A stretch of DNA of 64,000 nucleotides from Dendrobium chrysotoxum (lineage: Eukaryota; Streptophyta; Magnoliopsida; Asparagales; Orchidaceae): positions 57,518,873 to 57,582,872 of the forward strand of contig CM034300.1 of the NCBI GenBank assembly GCA_019925795.1. Reading direction: 5' to 3'. Numbering within the stretch: position 1 is the first letter of the stretch; each line of letters starts with the position of its first letter. The notes beneath the pieces were generated by a model. That model did no database searches and had not been told where the DNA came from. It saw only the letters and a program-made list of their open reading frames with translations. The position numbers and the translations under genes were made by a program. Positions 42,970-54,427 of the stretch are shown piece by piece.

Positions 42970-44842
42970 ATTTATGATTTGTGTAAATTCGTTCGTTCAA
43001 GAAAATTCTGATACAAATTATTTTTTATGATTACAAAAAAATTTTATTTGTTTTATTCTTCTCCTAACATATATTGGAGTTTCTTTTTGTGTGCACTAAC
43101 ATGTTCTTTCAGGATAATTTTCACTCCAGATTTCTGAAGACTTCAAGTTCATGTGTTAATGTTTATTGTAAGTGAAGTCTATTTTTTTTATTTTTCTTAA
43201 GTCTGAGAGAGTGTGATTGTAAGTTGGATAACTATGCACACACACACAATGGGGGAGTGAAAACATAATTTTTTTTTAAATTATCGTACAGTATGATATA
43301 CAATCATACGGGACAATCTGTATATATGTCCTCCATAATGAACCTATATGGCTTGAAAATTTTTTTCTAAGTTCAGTTCGTACAGTATGAAATGGATTTC
43401 GTACACGATATTTTGTGGTACGAAGGGCTCTGAATTGGGTTCGTACAGGTTCGTACGGGATGAATATTCATTTTTTGAACTGTTCATACAGTACGAAATA
43501 GATTTCTTACATGATATTTTATTGTACGAAGGGCTCTGAATTGGGTTCGTACAGGTTCGTACGGGACGAATTATTCATTTTTTGAACTATTCGTACAGTA
43601 CGTAATGGATTTCGTACAAGATATTTTGTGGTATGAAGGGCTCTGAATTGGGTTCGTACAGTTTCGTACGGGACAAATTATTCAGTTTTTGAACTATTTG
43701 TACAGTACGAAACATAATTCATACAGGAGGATTTGAGGTACGAACGGCCCTGACTTTGATTCATATGGGATCGTACGAGACGAATCGTTCAATGATTTGA
43801 ACTATTCGTACAGTATGAAGATCGATCGTACGAAACGATCGGGACGCGTGAAACTTAAAAATTTTAGTTTTTAGATGATTTTTCTTGTCCTTAGTATTTA
43901 AGGACCTTTAAACTGACTTGTATGATGATGCTTCTATGAATTTCTTCTTGAGAGAGGAAGGGAGAGTGATAAGGGAGAGTGTTTGGGTGTGAGTTGAGTG
44001 AGATCCTTGGAGTAAAAAATTATGAGGGGATTCACAAAGTTATCCAAGAGTGAAGATTTCATTATTTTGTACTTCAAGTCACTTCTCTATCTCCTTGAAG
44101 ACTCTTGAGAGAAGATCTTTGAAGAAGGTCCGGTTCTCTGCCGTAATCAGGAGGGTGAGAAAGGACGACTGGTTCTCTGCCGTCACCATGAGGGTGAAAA
44201 AGGATGATTGGTTCTCTACCGTCACCAGGAGGGTGAGAAAGGATGACTAGTTCTTTGCCGTCACCAGAAGGGTAAAAAAGGATGATTGGTTCTCTACCGT
44301 CACCAAGTGGGTGAGAAAGGATGACTGGTTCTCTGCTGTCACCAGGAGGGTGAAAAAGGATGATTGGTTCTCTGCCGTCACTTTGAGAGTGAAAAAGGAT
44401 GACTATTCTCTGCTACACTGAGTTGGTGGAAGAGAGTTTGTAAAGGCTTCTCCGCCTTGCTATGGGGGCAAAAGGAGAGTCACTTGAGTTTAGTGCAATA
44501 CCTAGAGAAGGAGTCTCTAGGGAGTGGATGTAGATCGTGTTTGACTGAACCACTATAAATTCTGGTGTTTTCTATTCTTACTTTTTATATTATGCACTAT
44601 TATTTTTATGCATTTTATTTTTCTGTGGTTGAATTTCTGAGATTGAAAAAGATTTAAAAAATTCACTCTTTTTGTATTGTACGAAGGTAAATCGTACTGT
44701 ATGATTTGCATAAGTTTTTAAATATAAGTTTTTCAAAATTCCAAGAGAAATTTTTAAAAGGACCAATTCAACCCCCCCCCCCCCCCCTCTTGGTTAGCCT
44801 AGGGACATAAGCAATAGGTCTAATAACCTATTCGGACTTTCA
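42970..44842 (+). repeat. 3' LTR of copia element D
   Basis: About 1873 bp, collinear with 33711-35585. The terminal TG is mutated (ATTTATG instead of TGTTATG). The 39-bp array at about 44135-44425 has seven units plus a partial with the same two alternating variants. The C tract is a pure C16 run (44772-44787) where the 5' LTR has ACCCCC repeats. GGCAG follows at 44843. Confidence 0.92.
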
Positions 44843-45128
44843 GGCAGGAACTTGATGTTGTATTTTTTGTCACAAAGTTGACTGATGCTCAGTAAGTTGT
44901 GTTTCTCTCCATCTATAAGTAAACTATTGTCAATCATGAAATTTTTGAATCACCAATTATACCTGCTCCTACCACCTTCCTGGTGGTGTTGTCTCCAAGT
45001 GTAACCTTGCCTCCGGCTCTGGTCTCCAGCGAAATGAACTGATTTGGATCTCCCGTCATATGTCTTGAACATCCGCTGTCCAGGTATCATATGCTCTCAC
45101 GAGGCCTTTTATGAGAGCACACCTACTA
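44843..45128 (-). pseudogene. pol of copia element C, protease end, degraded
   Basis: Upstream part of C pol on the other side of D. The sense strand encodes the protease region (DSGCSRHMTGD near 45070) up to the D target site just before the gag-pre-integrase zinc region. It shows the same gag-stop / TAG / pol arrangement as A at its upstream edge. Confidence 0.85.
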
Positions 45129-45133
45129 AATCA

Positions 45134-46937
45134 TCAAATATCAGATTTAGGAACCCAAACAGGTTTGGGTTCCTTCTTATAAAAAATAGAATGCAATGCA
45201 TGTGTGTTGTGCTGTGAAGCATACAATTTAGGTCTCCACACCCAATGTGTACTATGGTGAACCGTACAGGTGTGTGAGATATGTCCTAGCATACCACAAG
45301 AAAAACATCTAACACCAGGAAAAGGATTAACTAATCTATATGGGTGATAGTGTCTCTTCCTAGGTGTGTATGAAACATGCTTTGATGATTTTATAACAGA
45401 TTCTTCAAAAGGTGGAGGTGCATAAAATTGTGTAAAAGTAGGAGGTGTTTCATTTTTGTCAAAAGCATAAATTTTTAGTTTTAGAATTTTAGTTTTCTTC
45501 GTGAGACTTGCAATTCCAAACTTCAAGTAATGCTCATCACTAGCTAAGTTAAATGCCACGGTGTCCAGATCTTTATAAGCTTTTACTAAATCAACATGCA
45601 ATGTTTTCAATGACTCATGTTCAATAATTAGTTCAGAATGCTTTTTATTCAATTCATCAAATTCATCAAGTAAGGATATGTCATTGCTATTAAGTATAGA
45701 ATGATTCTTAATCATAACATCATGCTCTTTTTGCAAATTCAGGAAATCCAATTTCAGGCTGACAAGTGTTTTCTTAAGTTTCCTATACGATGAATGAATT
45801 TTCTCAAAAACATCTAGCAATTGATCATAGGTTAGCTCACATACCTCTTCTTGATCAGACAGACCAGGATGATCATCAGCCATCAGACACAAATTTGCAG
45901 TCTCCTCCTCAGCTTCAGTCTCAGAGGAGTCGGATGTAGAATCTGTCCAGAACGCCTTCTGAATCTGCTTCTTGTCCTTCTTGAACTTAGGTTTCTCCTC
46001 ACCCTTCTCCTTGCTTGGGTGAGCCTTAAGTGTAGGGCAATCAACCTTTATATGTCCAGGCTTCCTGCATTCAAAGCAAACAGTATCAAATGAACCTTTA
46101 AAATTTTTGCTACTCTTACCTTTGTTCAATTTCTGAAAGTTCTTATATTTCTTCCTTAGAAAGCTTTTGAATTGCCTAGTGATTAAGGCAACATCATCAC
46201 TATTAAACCTGAAAGAGTCAGTGTCAGTATTATTGGCCTTCAGTGCCATAGTTTTCTCCCTCTTCTTCTCACCTGCATTAATTTATCATTGGTTCACTCC
46301 TTGCTCGTAAGCAATGAGTGACCCAAGTAAGTTATCAATAGAATAAGTGTTCAAATCTTTGGATTCAGTAATTGCAGTTATCTTGGCATAAAAAAAAAGG
46401 CAAACATCTCAGAATTTTTTTCACTTTTTCATAGTTTGTAAGTTCTCTTCCTAAAGCATGTAAAGAAGTGACAATTCGAGTGAACCTAGTATACATTTTA
46501 GAAATCGATTCACTGTGTTTCATGTGAAAGAGTTCGTAGTTGTGAAGTAAGATGTTTAATCTAGATTGCTTAACCTCAGATGTACCTTCATAAGTAATGC
46601 ATAATCTATCCCAGATTTCTTTACCAGTAGTGCAAGTAGAAACACGCATGTAATCTTCAGATTTCAGTGCACAAAAAAATAGTTCAAAAATTTGGTATTC
46701 AGTTGGGCTAAGTCCCAATCATCAAGAGTCCATTCAGTGAAAAGCAGTTCAATTTTAACATTATTAACCATTCTAAAAGGTGCTTCATAGCCATCCTTAA
46801 CAAGCATCCACATGCTTCATAGATTAAAGAAAAGTGGACATAAGAGTTTTCCAAAAATTAAAAGGTATGTTATCAAACAATAGTGGTTGTGTAATTAAAT
46901 AATCTTCAGCAGTATTATGATTACCAAAGTTAGCCAT
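45134..46937 (-). pseudogene. gag of copia element C, degraded
   Basis: ATG at 46937-46935. Broken N-terminal part (46937-46718), open piece 46718-46365, frameshift in KILRCLPF, then a 371-codon open piece 46249-45134 with the first knuckle intact (CFECRKPGHIKVDC), acidic segment, coiled coil and second knuckle (CFSCGMLGHISHTC), ending VWVPKSDI. The C-terminal 60% would still be readable. Confidence 0.9.
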
Positions 46938-46979
46938 TGATAAAAATTTAAAAGTTTTTAAACTTAATTTTTGAATCCC

Positions 46980-46991
46980 GCTCTGATACCA
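46980..46991 (-). other. Primer binding site of C (initiator tRNA-Met)
   Basis: Sense TGGTATCAGAGC, two bases from the LTR edge. Confidence 0.95.
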
Positions 46992-46993
46992 CT

Positions 46994-48858
46994 TGAAAGT
47001 TCGATAGGGATGTTAAGCCCTTATGAATTAGTCCCGATGCTAACCAAGAGGGGGGGTGAATTGGTAGTTTTAAAAATTCGATAGCAAAACAACAATTTAG
47101 AAAATCTTTTTGAATGTTATAAAATTTTTACAGTTATGCGATGATGTGCAGATATTCAACGATAATAGAATAATAATCAAAATCACACAATCATCAACAA
47201 AAAAGTAAATGCGAAAAATAATCAGAAAGAACACACCAAATTTTATAGTGGTTCGGTCAACTTGACCTACGTCCACCCCCCAGAGCCTCCCCTCCGGGTA
47301 TTGCACTAACACTAAGTGACTCTCCTTCTGCTCCCACAGCAAGGCGGAGAATCCTATACAAAAACTCCTTTCCACCAACACAGTGAGGCAGAGAATCTGA
47401 ACTCCTTTCGCTTCCTCCTGAATCAAGCAAAGAACCTAGACTCCTTTCGCTTCCTCCTGAAGCAGGTAGAGAACTTGGACTTCTTTCACTTCCTCCTGAA
47501 GCAGGCAGAGAACCTGGACCTTCTTGCGAATGATCCTCCCACAGAGATACCGACAAGACAAGAGACGACAAATGGAGAAGATGACTCAGATCCTTACTTG
47601 GAGCAACCTCTGTGAATCCCTCATAAACTCCCCCTCACAAGATCCTCTCTCTCTCTCCCCCAGGCTCTCTCTCTCTCTAGGTTTTCTCTAGAAAGGAAAG
47701 TGGCAAAAGATTTTTCTTGTTGGAAGAAAAAGATCTTTTAAAGGTGGGCTCAAAAATTACCCTAAATCTCAACTGGTCGTCAAATATCATCCAAGATGAT
47801 CGACGGATCGTCCTGTATGATCAGTGTAAAAACTCATATTTCAGCCTAGACGATCTAGTTTCTCTAGACGATCAGAAGAAAAGTTTATTCAGATCGTCCC
47901 GTATGATTCTACGATCCTCGGGGACGATTAGTGTAAATTAGGAATTTCATCCAGGGAATAGTTCTGTTCATCCAGGGCAACTTATGCTGGATGATCTCAT
48001 AATGACTTGATCGTCCAGGATGATATTTCTATCGTCCGGTATGATTAGTTCAAAACAGCCAAAATCATCCTAAGCATCGCGCTGTTCGGACTGCACAAAA
48101 TGTGTTATACGATTTAAAATGACTTGATCATCCAAGACGATATATCTATCGGTCTGTACAATTAGTTCAAAATCAGGCATATCGTACAGATGATAGTTCT
48201 ATTTGGCCAGTTGAATTGCTCTGGACGGTCAGGATTTTGCACGTATCGTCCTGTACAATATTTCGATCGTCTGGGATGATATGATTGTATCAATTAGATA
48301 TTATTTCCTTCCTTAATTACCAGACTAATTTAGGCATGATTGTAAAGGATCGTCCGGGATGATACACGAATCGTCCGGGATGATCAGACCAAATCTCTAA
48401 AAATAAAAACTTGCCTAACTTAATCTGGCAGCTGAGAATTTCTGATTTGAGCCTATCATCTGGTATGATCAGAGGATCGTCCAGGATAATCTACTTAATT
48501 AGACCGAATTAACTTGGTCACCCTAATTAGGATTTCTATTTTCACTGGATCGTCCAGAACGATGTACATATCATCCAGGACGATCAGAACAAAAATGAAC
48601 AGAAACTCTAATTCACTAAAACTCTCCCCCTGAATGTGTATGTGCAAGGTTACTTAGCTAGGGCATCAATTATATTACATTTGACTCAATAAAGATGAAA
48701 ATAGTACATTAGACCTGAATTATAAAACAGACTGACTCGATCTTGGACTGACTTGAACTTGTAATTGATCCTGCGGACCTGAAAGATTAAATAGGCAACC
48801 AGAAACAAAAATACTTACTATCATCAAAATCATAACCCTTGAAACCAGATTTGCAACA
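46994..48858 (-). repeat. 5' LTR of copia element C
   Basis: 1865 bp from TGTTGCAAATCTGG (48858) to the CA end. Promoter-proximal palindrome pair at 47786/47807 (21 bp), 39-bp minisatellite at about 47390-47520, CCGAACCACTATAAAATT block at about 47237-47254. It abuts gypsy RT at 48859; the target copy would be CTATA (48859-48863), partner lost. Confidence 0.9.
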
Positions 48859-49710
48859 CTATAGGAATCTGGTGATACCCTAAATATCCATCTTAAAATT
48901 AATAAAAAGAATGTCCTCCTAACCTATCAAACATCTAATCAAGGAAAATGATCTTTTATTGTGGCTTTGTTCAGCTACCTATATTCTATACAGATTCTCA
49001 AACCAGTGACTTTCCTAATGGGAATAAGCTCATTGAATTCATTGGATATTACAATCATACAGCCTTCTTAGGTACATAGTGAATAGGACTCACCCAAGTA
49101 TTATCTGAAATTGGATAAATAATTCAAGCATCTATCCATTTAAGTATCTCCTTCTTCACAACCTCTTTCATAGATAAGTTTAGTCTTCTTTGAGGATCAA
49201 CTTTTGGTATAGAATTAGCCTCCATCAAAATCCTATGCAAACAAAGTGTGGGGCTAAATATTTTGATATCAATAATAGAGCATCCAAAAGCCTTCTTATA
49301 ATTTTCTAAAACCCTAACCAACTTACCTTCATGTTCTTCTTGCTAGCTTACAAAAATTATCAAATATTTCCAAAAAAAAAGGCATACTTAAGATGGTTGG
49401 GTAAAAATCAAGTTCTAAAATAGGGGCTTCCTTTATAGATGGTCTTAAGGTTCTTCTGATAGATGGAGTATCTAAGGTTTTAAACTTCCCTCTATACATT
49501 TCAAAAGTATCTCCAATAGATTGAAAAGATTCTCCTAAGTCCACACCATTTTCCTCAAAGTCTTCTTCCAAAGAGGTTTTCCCTAACAATTCGTTCTTTA
49601 AAGCTCTCCAATATAGTTTCTTCCAGATCAACTCTAAAGTAGTATTTATTCTTTCATGAGAAAATGGTCACCTCTTGATCTTGAACCCTCATAGTTAATT
49701 TCCCTTTATG
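48859..49710 (-). pseudogene. gypsy pol fragment: start of reverse transcriptase of G
   Basis: Sense strand has PQRRLNLSMKEVVKKEILKW, then IIYPISDNTWVSPIHYVPKK and YLGYHQIPI, the N-terminal half of Ty3/gypsy RT. It stops at GYHQIPI where C is inserted. Upstream, 49631-49329 is an open piece between protease and RT. The next G segment downstream is the integrase at 8845, so most of RT and RNase H is missing. Confidence 0.85.
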
Positions 49711-50290
49711 AACATCAATCATAGCTTTCCATTTTACTAAGAATGGTCTCCCTAAAATAATTGGTATCTCCCTATCCTCTTCAATATCTAAAATAATAAA
49801 ATTAATAGGAAAAATAAACTTATCTACTTAATAAGGATATCTTTTACCACCCCCTTAGGATAAGTGAAAGATCTATCAGCAAGCTGAGGGATAATAGTGC
49901 TGAGTTGAACCTCCACTATATCTAATCTTTAGAAAATGGATAGGGGCAACACATTTATGTTTGATCCTAAATCACACAAAGATCTACCATGAAATTTATC
50001 TCCTATTGTCATGGAAATAGTGAAGCTACCCAAGTCTTTCAAATTTTCAGGAAGTTTCTTTAAGATAAGAGCATTAGAATTTTTACTTAAATCCACGATT
50101 TCAAATTTTCCTAACTTCCTATTCTTATTCAAAATTTCCATTATGAATTTAGCATAGGTAGGCATCTGCTCTGAGGCTTCAGAGAGGGATATGTTGATAT
50201 TTAATTTTTTAAACACTTCTAAGAACTTAGAGAATTATTTATCTAAGTTTTATTTAATCATCCTTTAGGGAAAAGGTGGTGGTGGTCTCT
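49711..50290 (-). pseudogene. gypsy protease region of G
   Basis: Open piece 50216-49929: FKKLNINISLSEASEQMPTY, KLGKFEIVDL and SLCDLGSNINVLPLSIF. The aspartic protease motif is DLG as in Athila-type elements. The remainder (LADRSFTYPKGVVKDILIK and following) is broken by stops. Confidence 0.85.
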
Positions 50291-51560
50291 CAACATTATT
50301 CCTAATGGGTCTACCAGATTCTTGGATTAATTCAGGTTACTTGGTAGGAGATTCGACATCTATAGTTTCTTCTGCACCATTATGCTATAGAGGTTGATCT
50401 TTATCCTTATAAGGGGCTCCCAAATCTTTCTTACTCCTAATATGGATATTATTACATTACTCTTCCAATTTTTTATTATTAATTAAAATAGCAAGTTACC
50501 TTATTTGATTTGCTATTTTTTTAAGGACTAAAGACTGATCCTATAATTAAATTCCCATTTACATTACTATATCTTCCAAATGTGTCATCTTATTCCCAAA
50601 CTGAATGCTATGATCAAAATTTGAGGGGTACCCTATGGTGCTTTAATGGTAGGCACTACGGTGCTCACACGATTATGATCTACAACATGGTTGTTATAAA
50701 TATTATGCCTATGTGATCCAATTCTAACTCCAATAGTGTCTAACTTTTTAGAAATTAAAGATACATGTGCATTAAAAATAGATAATGCATCTAATTCATA
50801 TACACCAGCTACTCACTTAAAATTCACCCTATTAGAAGGTGCTAACAATTATTTCTAGTCATTTCCTCTATTAGTTCATATGCTTCCTCAAATAGCATAG
50901 TCATTAAAGATCCTTTGGCTGCTGCATCTATGATTGATCTAAGGGATCCTACCAATCCATTATAAAAAGTAAGAATAACCAACCAATTGGGTAAAGCATG
51001 ATGAGAGCATTTCTTAAGCATTTTTTTAAATCTCTCCCAACTTTCATAAATTGACTCTCACTCAAACTGGGACAAATATGTGATGCCATTCCTAAGTTTG
51101 ATAGCTTTTAAAGGTGAGAAATATTTAGCTAGGAATTTGTACACTAATTCATTCGAAGTGGTTATAGAGCCTAAAGGAATAGAATTTAATCATATCTTAG
51201 CTTTATCCCTTAGAGAAAATGAGAATAATCTAAGTCTAATTGTATCATCACTAATACCATTATATTTAAATGTTATGCAAATTTTTAAAAAGCTAGCTAA
51301 GTGTAGGTTGGGATCCTCAACAGGAGTTCCCCCCAACTGAGAATATTGAATCATTTGATTAATGTCATATTTCATTTTAAAGTTATTAGCCGGGATATTA
51401 GGTCTATTGATACTCTAATAAATTACCTCTATTACAAAATTAACATACTCTCTAAGAGGTCTAAGATAGTCCTGATCTTGTACTAGTTCAAATATCTCTA
51501 AAATCTTTTTTTTTTTTTTTGAATATTTGTAATGGGCCATTCTATCTCAGAATCAAATAA
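50291..51560 (-). pseudogene. gag of gypsy element G
   Basis: Retrotrans_gag-type protein, minus strand, with many stops. Recognisable parts: IQYSQLGGTPVEDPNLHLAS with FLKICITFKYNGISDDTIRLRLF (51375-51190), NELVYKFLAKYFSPLKAIKL, ESWERFKKML and EEAYELIEEMTRN. Collinear copies are at 53383-54427 and 56390-57100. Confidence 0.85.
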
Positions 51561-51764
51561 AAAAGGCTCCTTACTAGATCTACTAAGCATGCAATAATGA
51601 TGAAACAAACTAAAAATAAAGATAATAAACTAAATAATCAATAAAATACCTTTTTGCCTTTTTTAAAAATTTTAACAAACACAGTAAAAATAAAGATAAA
51701 GGATATAAGTAGGTCTAAATATGCACTTATTTCAATAATATAGTTTAAAATTATAAACATTACT
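51561..51764 (-). other. Leader between primer site and gag of G
   Basis: A/T-rich non-coding sequence (poly(T) near 51510-51523 lies just inside gag). Corresponds to 56000-56200 of H. Confidence 0.6.
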
Positions 51765-51782
51765 TCCCCAATATTGGTGCCA
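51765..51782 (-). other. Primer binding site of G (tRNA-Asp-like, decayed)
   Basis: Sense TGGCACCAATATTGGGGA, a decayed form of the H site TGGCGCCATTGCCGGGGA and of the Athila-type site read by tRNA-Asp. Confidence 0.75.
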
Positions 51783-51788
51783 AAAACT

Positions 51789-53382
51789 TGAAGGAGACTT
51801 ATGTTGGACTTGAGCTATGCAGTCAATAATGTGAGCCACACATAGAACTAACGTGCAATATAAATATGCTTAGATTTTCTTTGAGATAAAAATACTGAAA
51901 GCCCACTATATACTCAAGTATATATGTCAATCAAATAATAAAGTGATTGAGAAGAGTGCCAACTGTAATTAAACTACTTTTGTTAAATCTAAATGTGTAA
52001 TTTATTCTACTGAATATAAAATTAATGTTTTTTTAATTTTTTCCACTTAATGGAGACTTTTAAGAAAATTGTATATTAATGAAAATAAAATATTTTGAAC
52101 TAATAAATGCAAGACAATAGTTTTCCTAATGAGACTCTTAATTTTAGATGCGGATTAGAGCATATGCATCTCTAGATATCTGTCGAGCTTATTGGGGTGA
52201 AAATGAAGGTTTAAAGCCTTCCTATAATTATATTATCTCCATAGAACCTAAAAAGTTTAACATACTATGTCTAGGTATGCCAACATTCTATTTTAATACT
52301 CCTATTTATTCCAATATTCATCTATTGAGGCTATACATCACACTAGATATTAACTACATATATGGCCATTTTATGCATTAAATGAAGAATAGGAGATGTT
52401 GTAAATATCTATAAGTATTTTAAAGTATAAGAGTCTATATTAGTACTTTCTATATGTTTACACCATTAACCCAAACTCAAAGATTTAACTAGACTTGGAT
52501 AACACAAAAAAACAAATTCATGTTCATTTCATTCATAAGAAAAAGATACATGAGAATTAATAAGATAAATGTCACCTAGAAAGATCAATTGATATTCTCC
52601 ACACTTCTTCTTCCAATAATAGATTTTCTCATGCAATACAGTCTCAGATCTCCCAAATAAAAGTATCTTACACTTCCCTAGCCTCCCTTAGACTTTACTC
52701 TAAGGGAGAACTAAAGTTAGATACCATAAAGTATAAGACTCCACTGAAATGATAGAATTATCTAACAAAAGAATTGAACAAACTATTTATATAAGTGTAG
52801 AAATAGACTCAGGCATTATGGCGCTTGATAAGGTTATATCATGGCAGTATAAAATGAACCAGCACCTCGACATTATAATGCTTGCTCTTATGCAATACTG
52901 GGCTAACCTGCCATGGTTATGGGTTGAACCGGTGTGTCTTTTTGGTTGAGTTGGCGTGGCTCTTCATTTTACTAACTACTCCATCATAACACTATAAAAG
53001 TTCAGTGCTATAAAACTTGAAAGCATAATCCAACACTACAATTTTCAATGATTAAGACTATAATACTTAATTTCTCAAGACTTTAATGTCGCAGTACAGA
53101 TTTCTAGTGTAGCGGCACTATGAGGCATTACAGCATTAACCTTGGCTCTTCTAGGGTGCTGACTTATCCTTAAATTCCTGAGAGGATGGTACTATAATAT
53201 AAGAAATAGGCACTAGGGTGTTATAGATGGCCATGTTGTGACATTATATTGGTGGGCACTGTGATACTCATTCAACACTTATAATTTTTTTGCTTCTCTT
53301 GAACATATCTTGCACAAATATGACTAAAATAATATATTTTCACTAAAGTTAAACACAATAAATAATACGCAATTTATAATTA
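51789..53382 (-). repeat. 5' LTR of gypsy element G
   Basis: About 1.6 kb. The inner edge is next to the primer site (TGAAGG at 51789). The outer edge is inferred from alignment with the other G LTR remnant (6316-6774) and the H LTR. It is rich in words like GGCGCTTGA, GCAGCACTATGAGGC and GGCACTGTGATACTC. No gene inside. Confidence 0.75.
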
Positions 53383-54427
53383 ATAAAAAATTATCAAGCT
53401 TAGGAATGATATCACATCTTTTTTCAGTTTGAAGGAGAGTTAATTTATAAAAGTTAGGAGAGATTTAAGGAGATGCTTAAGAAATGCCCTCAACATGCTT
53501 TACCATATTGGTTGATTATTTAGACTTTCTATAATGTGCTTGTAGGATCCATTAGGTCAATAATTGATGTAACAGTTAGAGAATCTTTAATGTTTAAGCC
53601 ATTTTATGAAGCTTATGCATTAATTGAGGAACTAACTAGAAATAATTTTCAATGGCCTTCAAATAGGATAAATCCTAAGAGAGTAGCTAGAGAGTTAAAT
53701 ACCTTATCTATTTTGATTGCTTAGGTAGCTACTATATTTAAGAAGTTGGATAGTTTTGGAGTTAGTTTAGAATTAGGAAGACCTATGCAATTGGAAGAGC
53801 ATGATTTGAATTATGTTGGAGAAAATAGTGTTCAAGATTGAAAATGTGAATGCCCTTGAAAGATAAAATAATCCCTATTTCTACACTTATAATCCAAGTT
53901 GGAGGAACCATCCTAATTTTAGTTAGTCTAATAATAATGTTGGAGGGAATGATTAATGAAATGTTGGTCAATCAAACTAAGAAGGAAATTAGAATAATCC
54001 TTAGAAACCTTTAGCAAATCCTAGACAGTCGAGCACCATGACGCCCAATAATTTAGCACTATAGCATTTACCCTTTACTTATAATTAATTCACCTAGAGA
54101 TAGAAAGACACCCTTAGAAGAGATAGTAATTCAAATGGGAATTTAACTTTAGAGTCAAGCTATTACCTTTAGATTTATAGAAAACCAAATAGGATAACTT
54201 GCTAGTTTGATCAATAATAATTCATATCAAGAATGACCTATTTTGGAAGTTAAGAAATTAGAATAGCAATGTAATAAAATTTAGCTTAGGAGTGGGAAAG
54301 ATTTGGAAGACCTTTATAATAATAAAAATCAGTCTAAAAAGGATAGTGGGATCGAAGAGCCTTTAGAAGATGAACTATTTATTAAATAACCAGAACTAAG
54401 CAAATAAACTAAGACCCATTAGAAAGG
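53383..54427 (+). pseudogene. gypsy gag fragment I (plus strand)
   Basis: Plus-strand gag copy: GSIRSIIDVTVRESLMFKPF, YEAYALIEELTRNNFQWPSN and NPKRVARELNTLSILIA, then decayed sequence. It starts abruptly at the outer edge of the G LTR and ends at the H LTR. It is a remnant of another gypsy element into which G, and perhaps H, inserted. Confidence 0.75.

Larger units (their letters stand above)
33711..44842 (+). mobile_element. Copia element D, Sirevirus-type with ORF3, full length but degraded
   Basis: Plus-strand element of 11,132 bp: 5' LTR 33711-35585, primer site 35588-35600, gag and pol (35644-39797), ORF3 40459-41550, polypurine tracts, 3' LTR 42970-44842, target duplication GGCAG. It sits in the C pol gene in the opposite orientation. 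An internal deletion joins the middle of gag to the start of the protease. Its LTR differs from the A/B/C family in most of U3 but keeps the same plan. Confidence 0.93.
30645..48858 (-). mobile_element. Copia element C, Sirevirus-type, split by D and truncated
   Basis: Minus-strand element with 5' LTR 46994-48858, primer site, gag, and pol split by D (33711-44842). Pol resumes at 33710 and is deleted in RNase H at about 31389. Then come the hairpin array, the conserved 3' region and an ORF3-type palindrome block at 30645-30795, where the B 5' LTR begins. ORF3 and the 3' LTR of C are missing. The 5' LTR abuts gypsy RT at 48859, so C is inserted in G. Confidence 0.8.
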
